64,000 nt of DNA from JACDAE01 sp963717195 (GTDB taxonomy: Bacteria; Chloroflexota; Ktedonobacteria; Ktedonobacterales; Ktedonobacteraceae), in the NCBI GenBank assembly GCA_963717195.1, contig CAVQVR010000021.1, positions 434,001-498,000 on the forward strand, read 5' to 3'. Each line of letters begins with the position of its first letter. The first letter of the stretch is position 1. Position numbers and translations under genes: made by a program. The notes below the pieces were generated by a model. It saw nothing but the letters and a program-made list of their open reading frames with translations, was not told the DNA's origin and ran no database searches. Shown piece by piece: positions 8,228 through 16,080 of this stretch.

Positions 8228-9364
8228 CTATGCTGCTACGTTTACCGCATTACTAACCTTATGGCGTCGTGCCGCCTTCGTTTCAGGCTGCCCCCAACGA
8301 AACAACATAACCGCGAGAGCTACCAGGATGACCATCGTACCAAGTACCACCAGATTATCGACTAGCACCGAGGCAACCGGTAGATCACTGCCTGTCATCT
8401 GCTGCCGCAAAGCATCACCTAGATAGGTGAATGGAATAAACCTCGCTATAGTCAGGAAAACCGATGGCATGATACTCAGAGGAAGCATGAGACCCGTTAG
8501 TAGGAGAATAGGCGTCATCAGACCACCTATCAGCCCTCCCGCTGCCTCCGACGATGGAATAATCTCTCCCAGTACATATCCCATTGCCAGTATCATCAGA
8601 ATACCCAACAATGCACTCAAGAAAATTCCTGGTAAGTTTGCCAGCGGAAACTTCCCTAATGCGAAGTAGCTGATCACCAGCACGATAGCCAGTTGGCCCA
8701 TAGCCAGGAGAAAGCGGGCTATAATCTGTGCACAGGCAAATGTTAACGGTGAAAGCGGTGTCAGGCCAAGCAGGCGCAATGTTCCTCGCTGCCGCAGTGT
8801 GATTAACGGCACGGCTGTCCCGAAGAGTCCCAGTGTCAGAAAAGCCATCACCAGAATACCTGGCAAAGAATAGTGCGCTGGATCAAAACTCTGTTGGCTG
8901 CCAATGAGCTGGGTGGTCACTGTCGGACCGCTGGCCGGGCGCGTCGCTTCCACAATAACTGAGCGTAGCGTCGCACTCTGCGCTGCGCCAGCCGACGTAT
9001 TCAGAATACGCAGTGTGGCCTGATCATTGAGGGCAGCTGGCAAAACAAGAACTACCTGCTCTTGCCCCTTATGCAACTGATCAAGATGCCAGGCTTCACT
9101 CCCTTGCACTACTTTTAGATCAGGGGTGTGCTCCAGCCGATCAACCAGGAATTGTACCTGTGCACTTGGATGAGCTGGAACCGCCAGCCCCATTTGCAGT
9201 GTGGTGTCCTTGTTCATGAGCAAAGAAATGAAAAGGAATATCAGGATAAACATAAAAGGGAATATAAGTACAAAGAAAAAGTTCATAGGATCGCGCATCA
9301 GTTCGCGCAGGTTTGCCAAAATCAACTGCCCTATTGCGCTCGGCCTCTTCGTAGATTGCGCCAT
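8228..9364 (-). CDS. ABC-2 type permease, RiPP exporter
   Basis: A 378-residue membrane protein with an AGGAGG site before its ATG. An N-terminal hydrophobic segment (FFFVLIFPFMFILIFLFISL region, residues 26-48) is followed by a roughly 120-residue extracytoplasmic loop and five more membrane segments at the C-terminal half. This is the layout of DrrB/ABC-2 drug and peptide permeases. The GQLAIVLVISY and LGEIIPSSEAAGG stretches fit the family. It is 15 nt upstream of the YcaO gene and 14 nt downstream of the ATPase gene, so all three share a transcript. The likely cargo is the modified peptide; self-protection is also possible. Confidence 0.85.
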   Translation of the reverse strand: MAQSTKRPSAIGQLILANLRELMRDPMNFFFVLIFPFMFILIFLFISLLMNKDTTLQMGLAVPAHPSAQVQFLVDRLEHTPDLKVVQGSEAWHLDQLHKGQEQVVLVLPAALNDQATLRILNTSAGAAQSATLRSVIVEATRPASGPTVTTQLIGSQQSFDPAHYSLPGILVMAFLTLGLFGTAVPLITLRQRGTLRLLGLTPLSPLTFACAQIIARFLLAMGQLAIVLVISYFALGKFPLANLPGIFLSALLGILMILAMGYVLGEIIPSSEAAGGLIGGLMTPILLLTGLMLPLSIMPSVFLTIARFIPFTYLGDALRQQMTGSDLPVASVLVDNLVVLGTMVILVALAVMLFRWGQPETKAARRHKVSNAVNVAA

Positions 9365-9378
9365 TACTGCTACCTCCT

Positions 9379-10359
9379 TTAATCTCTAATCGTACGTCCG
9401 GTCAGAGCCAGAAAGACATCTTCTAAATTGCCACTCCGAATATCAAAGTTGTAGCCCACGGAAGCGGATAGCAATTCTTTGAGCGTCTCGTCACTGCGAT
9501 CAGTCGTCACTTCGACATGGGCACCGCTGACCTTGACATCTTTCACACCGGTATAGTTATACCAATGTGGTTGGTCAGAAATATGGTAGCTATCAAAGCG
9601 AATTGTCTTAATTGGAAAGTGGAGACGAATCAGCTCTGCAGGCGAACCCAGAGCAATAATCGCTCCCGCGTCAACAATCGCAACACGGTCGCAGATCGCT
9701 TCGGCCTCTTCCATTGAATGCGTCGTCAGTACTACAGTACGCTCACGGTGACGGAATTCTTCTATTGCATCCCAGAGTTGACGGCGCGATTGTGGGTCAA
9801 GAGCTCCAGTCGGCTCATCCAGAAACAATAGTTGCGGATCACCAATCAATGCAAGGCCAATGAGCAAACGCTGACGCTGCCCACCAGAAAGACTCTTAAC
9901 CAGGCTCTTACGCTTCTCAGTCAATCCCATCTGCTCTACAATGCTCTCCACAGGCAGTGAATGCGCATGAAAACTAGCAAACAGGCGCAGAATCTCTCCC
10001 ACCTTGAGCGTGGGGAACAGGTTTGCTTCCTGTGGCTGTACACCGATCTTGCTGGTCAATATCTTACGATCTCTTTGTGGATCAGATCCCAGAACACTTA
10101 TACGACCAGATGTAGGCGTGCGCAAACCGACGGCCATTTCGAGCGTGGTAGTTTTACCTGCACCATTAGGTCCCAGCAGCCCAAAAATCTCACCCTTATA
10201 AATCTCTAGGGATAGCTCCTTAACAGCTTGCAGATCTCCATACATTTTGCTGAGCTTATCAAGCACAACTACCTGCTCATGGTGCTGATCAGACTCTAAC
10301 TGGTGTTGTTGATCAGACTCTAAACGATCGACCATTCCTTTTGATACCTCGTGAATCAT
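9379..10359 (-). CDS. ABC transporter ATP-binding protein
   Basis: A 326-residue ATPase. Walker A GPNGAGKTT is near residue 60, the Q-loop QPQEAN near 111, the signature LSGGQRQRL near 158, and Walker B LLFLDEPTGALDPQS near 177, followed by the H-loop TTHSME. It has the DrrA/CcmA-type carboxyl extension of about 90 residues ending in EDVFLALTGR. The N-terminus has a short repeat of ESDQQHQ/ESDQHHE. It pairs with the permease gene just downstream to form the exporter of the cluster. Confidence 0.93.
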   Translation of the reverse strand: MIHEVSKGMVDRLESDQQHQLESDQHHEQVVVLDKLSKMYGDLQAVKELSLEIYKGEIFGLLGPNGAGKTTTLEMAVGLRTPTSGRISVLGSDPQRDRKILTSKIGVQPQEANLFPTLKVGEILRLFASFHAHSLPVESIVEQMGLTEKRKSLVKSLSGGQRQRLLIGLALIGDPQLLFLDEPTGALDPQSRRQLWDAIEEFRHRERTVVLTTHSMEEAEAICDRVAIVDAGAIIALGSPAELIRLHFPIKTIRFDSYHISDQPHWYNYTGVKDVKVSGAHVEVTTDRSDETLKELLSASVGYNFDIRSGNLEDVFLALTGRTIRD

Positions 10360-10395
10360 AAATTACTCTCGCTGTTCCTCATATCTGGAAATGCT

Positions 10396-10608
10396 CTAGC
10401 TTTCTCCTGGCGCAAGTTCTGTAAATACGATCAGGCTAAATTCGTACAGATTGTCGGCAACAATCTTGCCCATAACCTCGCGCTCTCGATCGGTGAGATC
10501 AAAGTCCTTTTTGCATATTGCGTCAAGTGGCTTCTGAAGCAATTCCCGACAAAATTCCAAATCGATAGACGCCAGACCAAGTATTTCGTTCACCGTTTTC
10601 CAGGACAT
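10396..10608 (-). CDS. Small NHLP-clan-like protein (Os1348/Franean1_4349-type)
   Basis: A 70-residue protein starting MSWKTVNEILGLASID and continuing with EFCRELL and LTDREREVM. This pattern resembles the short Os1348/Franean1_4349 proteins of the nitrile-hydratase-leader-peptide clan that occur in Chloroflexi and other RiPP-rich genomes. Those are leader-like proteins and in some cases RiPP precursors. This one has no obvious core and ends TELAPGES. It lies 36 nt upstream of the ABC ATPase gene in the same direction and so starts the visible operon. It could be a sixth, unrelated precursor or an accessory protein. The family match is from memory of the pattern, not a search. Confidence 0.65.
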   Translation of the reverse strand: MSWKTVNEILGLASIDLEFCRELLQKPLDAICKKDFDLTDREREVMGKIVADNLYEFSLIVFTELAPGES

Positions 10609-10839
10609 CTGTAGCTTCCAACTCTAGTCCATACCGGACTTAACTAACAGGACAATCTCTACAGTGCAGAGAAAGAAATGATAGCTTCAATCATTTCCCT
10701 TCCTGCAAGCTTCTTATGCATTAGTGTAACCAATAGGTTGTTTACAGGCGGTTCGCGCAACGAAAAATCAACAAAGATGAAAGCACTACCGTTACCCGCA
10801 TCCAAAACGATCAATACTTCCACAAGGCCACTACGTTAA

Positions 10840-10995
10840 TTAACCCCAGGGATCACTCTCTACTGAATAGACAAAACCAAAGCACATAATAATGAGCGAT
10901 AATCCAGCAAGTAACACGCGCCAATATAGTATGAACCACTTCTGAAAGATAGCATGTGCCTGAAAGATAACGCAAAATTGTGTCTGTACCAGCAT
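10840..10995 (-). CDS. 51-residue small membrane peptide
   Basis: A short gene with an excellent ribosome site (AAGGAGAAAACATT then ATG at 10995). The product begins MLVQTQFCVIFQAHAIFQ, then has one hydrophobic segment (YWRVLLAGLSLIIMCFGFVY) and a short acidic end, SVESDPWG. It looks like a single-pass membrane peptide. It lies upstream of the RiPP operon in the same direction, separated by about 230 nt. It could be an immunity or toxin-like peptide or a separate small gene. No family was recognised; the support is the ribosome site, the membrane pattern and the codon-clean frame. Confidence 0.5.
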   Translation of the reverse strand: MLVQTQFCVIFQAHAIFQKWFILYWRVLLAGLSLIIMCFGFVYSVESDPWG

Positions 10996-11665
10996 AATGT
11001 TTTCTCCTTATTGCTAACCAATAATTCGCACCGTTGAGATCTTTATGATCTTTTTATTCCTCATCCGTTCTTTCTGGTCTAATCATACATGGCTGAAGTT
11101 AACAGAGCGTTTGCGCGTGTTCGCAAATGAATGTATACTCAGTTCGCGTATTGCCTTAACGGAAAACCTTTAGTAAGAAAACAACTCACTTGTAGCAGAT
11201 GGAGAATGCTCCTTCCTCTTTTAAAATACATCAGAGCAAACGAATAAATGTATGTCCATTCCATAATATTCAATTCCTATATTTACATGTTAATATTGTT
11301 TAAGTTATAATAAATAGTGGCTCTCCAAATATCCTTTCTTGATAGCAAGTAATAAAATTTGAATTGCTGTAACTATTGAGATTTCCCTAGTAGCTACAAC
11401 ACAGTGCTTAACAACTCTGTCTATAACAACGAGGAATCGCAAAGAGATAAGACCTGAATAACGCTATCCACTCTTTAAAATCAGGATATTGCCAGGAAAT
11501 GCACACCTAAATTGTGCATTCGATACTTTATACTAGAAGTAGTATAGAAATATATGCAACCTCTAGCTGCTTCTAAAAGAAGCTGAACAATGACAATTAC
11601 TGGCAATAGTAAAATCAATACTCTCAGAAAACATTTTCTCTTGTAGACTGGAAAGGGAAAAATCG
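10996..11665. other. Intergenic AT-rich region between the RiPP operon and its divergent regulator
   Basis: About 670 nt without a convincing gene. It is AT-rich in its middle (11240-11340) and should hold the promoters of the regulator pair to the right and of the small membrane peptide to the left. No clear paired repeats of the SARP-box type were found by eye. The stretch 10609-10839 to the left holds only an open frame without a ribosome site and an ATGAT hairpin (10673-10700). Confidence 0.5.
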
Positions 11666-14290
11666 TTGCAAGACGCTCGCATGTTAAGTAAGATTTCTGA
11701 TCCTGCACTACCCCCAATAATACTACATCGTGAGTCTCTGATCTCTAAATTGCATGAAATAATTGGGCCTGCATCATCCCTGGCCGAAGGAAGAACAACT
11801 CGCTGCAAACTTGTTTTACTATGTGCACCTGCAGGATATGGAAAAACAACAATACTTGCTGATTATGCATACTCAACACAACTCCCTTGTTGTTGGTATT
11901 TTTTAGAACAAGTAGATACTGACCGTGTTTCTTTTCTCACATCACTGATTGCCAGCATACGGCTGCGTTTCCCACAGTTTGGAGCAGACCTCGACGAACT
12001 GTTAGAAGGCGCTATCGCTGCCAATTCCAGTCACTCCTCAAACAACTGGCAGTACTTCGAGCCAGTTCTAGATGCCCTGGTGGCCGCTATCAATAGCGAA
12101 ATAACAGAACGCTTCGTGCTCTTGCTGTGTAATTATCATGAAATCAATACAAGTGAAAGCGTTAATCATCTGGTCAATCGCTTCTTACACAAGTTACCTC
12201 CTCACTGCGTAATTATTATAGAGAGTCGCTCCCTCCCATCTCTGGAAATAGCTGGTCTGCTCGCTCATCGCGAGATGGTTGGCCTCGGCAGCGAAAATTT
12301 CTACCTCAATAGCCAGCAAATTCAGCAACTGGCCCACCTCCAGCAATTGCCGATTCCCAGCGATACTGAGGCCGAACAACTGGCTCGCTTATTTGATGGA
12401 TGGATCATGGGTATCCTGCTAGGAACACGTCTGGGGGGAAATGCACACTTGCCCCATCTGTATCAAGACTCTCAAAGGAAGACTGAAGATCTGCCCTGGA
12501 AACCTTTGGAAATGCCTGTCGATCGGCAACATCTACTGATTTACCTGGTCGATGAGGCTTTTAAATACGAACCCGAAGCGTATGCATTTCTTAAAGAAGC
12601 GGCGGTGTTAGAACATATAATTCCTGCGTCGTGTAATACCTTACTCGATATTACCGATGCAGAAGAACGACTACAATACCTTGAGCGCCAGGGTCTCTTT
12701 GTCACACATAGTGGGGCAGCCCCACAGATCATATACAAGTGTCACCCTATCTTACGCAAACTGCTCTGCTCTGAACTACGCAGCCAGAATCCTCAGCGTT
12801 TTGCACTGCTGCAACAACGTGCTGCAACGCTCTTACGCACTGCTCACGACTATGATCAGGCGATACAGCATGCCCTACAGGCCGAGCAGGAACTACTTGC
12901 TGCCGAGATCATCATCGAAGTCTATCAAGACATGATCGCTCAGGGACGTATAGAGATCCTTATGCGCTGGATGGATACACTTTCAACCTCTACCATTAGC
13001 CAGCACCCCACGCTGTTGCTCATACGTGCTCGCCTCTATACCCTCTGTGGCGAATTTATACAGGCGCTGCCACTTCTAGAGAACGTATCAGCAAAGCTCC
13101 TGGAACAAGGATCAGAATCTGGCGCGAGTGGAGATAACCTCTTGCAAGCAGAGGTTAATCTGGCACTTAGTCGCGTACTCTTTCGTATGGGCAAATATAG
13201 CCATACTCAGACAGTCTGCATCCAGATCCTCGAACTCCTACCGCTTGATGAGGTCATCCTGCGTGCAGAAGCTCATAATCTACTAGGCATTACCTCAAAT
13301 GTCACCGGACAATTTACTTCCGGTATTGCTCATTTTCAAAAAGCCTTACAATTATGGGGGCGCAATACTGTGAATTGCGAAACAGCGGAACTTCATAGTA
13401 TCCTGGCTAGTTCTTATGGCATAATTGGAAACTTCTCCCTCGCAGAACATCACCTCTCACGCTCTATTAGCTGCTGGAATTGTTTACATGACGAGTGGGG
13501 CAAAGTCTACAACTTGATTCGAATAGGCATGGTTAGATATCGTCAGGGCATTCTGGCCAAGGCAGAAATACTCTTCAATGAAGCCTTGACTATCGCCCGT
13601 GGACCTATTCACTTCTTACGCGGTGAGGCTTATGCGTTGAATAGTCTAGGCGAAATTTATCAAGAACAGGAACTCTACGAACAATCGCTAAAGTATCTTG
13701 AGGATAGCATCTCTGTGGGACGCCAGATCAAAGACTTCTTCATTATAAATACTGCCATCTCCGATCTGGCAATGACCTATCTCTTGATGGGCGATTCTGA
13801 TACAGCTCTGTTGATTCTCTCGGAAACTGAACCTCGGATTGCAATTCAAGATGGCACCGGGTATGATAAAGTGCTCTGCAAACTGACTCTTGGAATGATT
13901 TTACTTTATCAACACTCCTACCAACACGCATATACAACTCTAACTGAAGCTGCAACAGCCCTGAACTCTATCGGCCTTAAACGCGAGTTATTACAGGCAC
14001 GACTACGCATCACTTCATGCTTGATTGCACAGGGAAAATTGGACGAGGGCATCAGCCTCCTGACAGAAATCACCCCTGCTACAATCCTTGACAATTATGA
14101 GCAGACCGTGCTCCTCGAACTGAAGCGTCTGCCTGATCTGTATACCCTCATCATGAAGAGACCAGAATGTTCAGCCTTGCGCACAGCCCTCTACACGGAT
14201 TTAAAAGAGCAGGCACAACAGGAGATAGAAACACAAACTCTAATCATTGCTCCTCCTCCATCCTCTAACTATTACAATCAACTCTGCTAA
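11666..14290 (+). CDS. MalT-like STAND ATPase with TPR repeats (regulatory)
   Basis: An 874-residue protein. Walker A APAGYGKTTIL lies near residue 54, followed by CCWYFLEQVDTD, which is typical of the MalT/GutR STAND NTPases. Residues about 100-330 are the NTPase and winged-helix part, and from about 390 to 850 lie TPR-like helical repeats (LNSLGEIYQEQELYEQSLKYL is one clear unit). The usual carboxyl LuxR helix-turn-helix is missing. The DNA-binding role may be supplied by the SARP-like gene that starts 13 nt later. The start TTG at 11666 follows GGAAAGGG; an ATG at 11681 is the alternative. It probably senses a signal and controls the neighbouring RiPP cluster; that link is inference from position. 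Confidence 0.82.
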   Translation: MQDARMLSKISDPALPPIILHRESLISKLHEIIGPASSLAEGRTTRCKLVLLCAPAGYGKTTILADYAYSTQLPCCWYFLEQVDTDRVSFLTSLIASIRLRFPQFGADLDELLEGAIAANSSHSSNNWQYFEPVLDALVAAINSEITERFVLLLCNYHEINTSESVNHLVNRFLHKLPPHCVIIIESRSLPSLEIAGLLAHREMVGLGSENFYLNSQQIQQLAHLQQLPIPSDTEAEQLARLFDGWIMGILLGTRLGGNAHLPHLYQDSQRKTEDLPWKPLEMPVDRQHLLIYLVDEAFKYEPEAYAFLKEAAVLEHIIPASCNTLLDITDAEERLQYLERQGLFVTHSGAAPQIIYKCHPILRKLLCSELRSQNPQRFALLQQRAATLLRTAHDYDQAIQHALQAEQELLAAEIIIEVYQDMIAQGRIEILMRWMDTLSTSTISQHPTLLLIRARLYTLCGEFIQALPLLENVSAKLLEQGSESGASGDNLLQAEVNLALSRVLFRMGKYSHTQTVCIQILELLPLDEVILRAEAHNLLGITSNVTGQFTSGIAHFQKALQLWGRNTVNCETAELHSILASSYGIIGNFSLAEHHLSRSISCWNCLHDEWGKVYNLIRIGMVRYRQGILAKAEILFNEALTIARGPIHFLRGEAYALNSLGEIYQEQELYEQSLKYLEDSISVGRQIKDFFIINTAISDLAMTYLLMGDSDTALLILSETEPRIAIQDGTGYDKVLCKLTLGMILLYQHSYQHAYTTLTEAATALNSIGLKRELLQARLRITSCLIAQGKLDEGISLLTEITPATILDNYEQTVLLELKRLPDLYTLIMKRPECSALRTALYTDLKEQAQQEIETQTLIIAPPPSSNYYNQLC

Positions 14291-14303
14291 AAATAAGAGA
14301 GAA

Positions 14304-15071
14304 ATGATCACTGAAACAGTTATTGGCCAGCCTCAACTTAACGTGTTGGCACTCGGCGAACCTGCTGTCTATCGCAATGGTACACTCATTACACACTGGC
14401 GTATGGCTAGAGCAATGGAACTCTGCTTCTTTCTGCTCGAATCCAGTCACCCGATGCGCAAAGAACAGATTATCTCTTCCCTCTGGCCAGAGGTCGATGA
14501 ACCTATGGATCAAACCTTCCGCTCAACTATTTTTTACCTGCGCAAAACATTGGGAGAAACTTACCTACAGTACCAGGCAGGTACATATAAACTAAATACC
14601 GATGCGATCTGGTACGACGTAAATGCATTTTGTCAACACTACAAACAAGCAAAAGAGGCTTTACTGGTAAAAGATGACGAATTAGCCAGAGCTGCACTGC
14701 TAAAAATGGTAGATCTGTATCATGGCGATTATGTGCAATCATTTTATAGCAACTGGTGTACGTTCCGCCGTGATGAATTGAAGCAGCTCTATCTTGAAGG
14801 TAGACGACAATTAGCTCGCATTCACTGGCGTTTAGAACAGTTCGATGAGAGTACAATTCACTGGCAACACATGCTCTCTCTGGATAATTGTCTGGAAGAC
14901 GCACATTACGGACTGATGCTTTGCCTCCTCAAACAAGGGAAAAGGGGACTGGCCTTGCGCCAATACCAACGGTGTATAACAGCTTTACGTGATGAAATGG
15001 GTGTTTCGCCGGGCGCTACTATTCAAAATCTCTATCAACGCCTGACCGAAACTTCCTCTACTCATTCATAA
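14304..15071 (+). CDS. SARP-like transcriptional activator (winged helix plus BTAD)
   Basis: A 255-residue protein. The start at 14304 (MITETVIG) is preferred because AGAGAGAA precedes it and an upstream ATG at 14247 would overlap the STAND gene. Residues about 10-100 form an OmpR-like winged helix (SSLWPEVDEP, then TFRSTIFYLRKTLG), and residues 105-250 are a bacterial transcriptional activation domain (WCTFRRDELKQLY, LKQGKRGLALRQYQRC, LRDEMGVSPG). This is the layout of antibiotic regulators such as AfsR/DnrI without the ATPase half, which sits in the gene just upstream. Together they look like a split AfsR-type system. Confidence 0.87.
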   Translation: MITETVIGQPQLNVLALGEPAVYRNGTLITHWRMARAMELCFFLLESSHPMRKEQIISSLWPEVDEPMDQTFRSTIFYLRKTLGETYLQYQAGTYKLNTDAIWYDVNAFCQHYKQAKEALLVKDDELARAALLKMVDLYHGDYVQSFYSNWCTFRRDELKQLYLEGRRQLARIHWRLEQFDESTIHWQHMLSLDNCLEDAHYGLMLCLLKQGKRGLALRQYQRCITALRDEMGVSPGATIQNLYQRLTETSSTHS

Positions 15072-15297
15072 AAGTATCCAACAGATTTTGCGCTCCCCAG
15101 AATTTGCGATCAATCCTGCGTTTTCCAGGGGCCGATGCCCTGGATGTGTTCGACCTCGATATGTGTAACATACCCTGCACCAGAAGTACCCGTTTATCCA
15201 AAATTTTCCCCACAGAACGTTGATTGTTTTCAGAATAGACAATCTCTGCCAGCTATACCGATATTGACTGAACCCTATTTATCAGGAGGCATAATCG

Positions 15298-16050
15298 ATG
15301 TTTTTTACACGCATTCCAGCAATACGCTCCCTTTCTTTTGCCATTCTTTGCATGGCCTGCGTCTTGCTGATCTCTGGTTGCTCATTCCCCTGGCGACAGC
15401 ATAATGTCAATGCCAGTAGCGCGAATATTCCAAAGCCAACTACGCAACAATTACTGACCGCTCTGCAAAAAAATTTCCGTGCGGTCAGTTCGTTCCATGT
15501 CGTCTTACAGGTCCAGAATCCTGGTCCCGCTACAGCAAATACGATCCAGATAGACTCTGCTGATGGCGATGTACTGATGCCGGATAAAGTGAAGGCACAG
15601 GCTACCGTCGTGCTCTCAGGGCAATCCGTAACCGTCAACCTGATCAGTACAGGGAATAATGAGTACATCACTGATCCCATCACAGGACAGTGGCGCGTCG
15701 TCAAGGGCGTTCTCGATCCTCGCACGCTGACAAATCCAAATACTGGCCTGATCTCTCTTATCAGCAAATTACAAAATGTCAGCAGCCCGGTCTCAGATGT
15801 CGTCAACAATGTTCCTTGCTGGCGCGTGACCGGTCGGCTTGACGCGAAAAATATTGCCTTCTTCACCGGTGGCGGCGTTCCAGCAGGCACGATGTTGCAG
15901 ACCAACGCCTGCATCGGCAAGCTCGATTCGCTACCCTACCAGGTCACCGTCACCGGTCAAGCTGCCGCTGGTGATACTGCTCAGACTGCTTATGATTTTG
16001 CTCTTTCCCAATACAACGAGAATATCAGTATCAATGCACCGGCAATTTAA
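15298..16050 (+). CDS. LppX/LprAFG-family lipoprotein
   Basis: A 250-residue protein with an AGGAGG-like site before the ATG. A lipobox, LLISGC, places the lipidated Cys near residue 28. The rest (FRAVSSFHVVLQVQ, ADGDVLMPDKVKAQATV, GQWRVVKGVLDP) follows the pattern of the mycobacterial LppX/LprG/LprA lipid-carrier fold. In Mycobacterium LprG is co-transcribed with the MFS transporter P55 (Rv1411c-Rv1410c) and moves triacylglycerides and lipoglycans. Here the next gene, 30 nt on, is also an MFS transporter, which supports a role as its periplasmic lipid-handling partner. Confidence 0.82.
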   Translation: MFFTRIPAIRSLSFAILCMACVLLISGCSFPWRQHNVNASSANIPKPTTQQLLTALQKNFRAVSSFHVVLQVQNPGPATANTIQIDSADGDVLMPDKVKAQATVVLSGQSVTVNLISTGNNEYITDPITGQWRVVKGVLDPRTLTNPNTGLISLISKLQNVSSPVSDVVNNVPCWRVTGRLDAKNIAFFTGGGVPAGTMLQTNACIGKLDSLPYQVTVTGQAAAGDTAQTAYDFALSQYNENISINAPAI

Positions 16051-16080
16051 ATCTATCATTCAGTAAGTTCCGGGGGGAAA

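Noticed and set aside
10659..10823. 54-codon frame on the minus strand between the NHLP-like and the 51-residue genes
   Set aside because: It is open from a GTG but has no ribosome site and no recognisable product.
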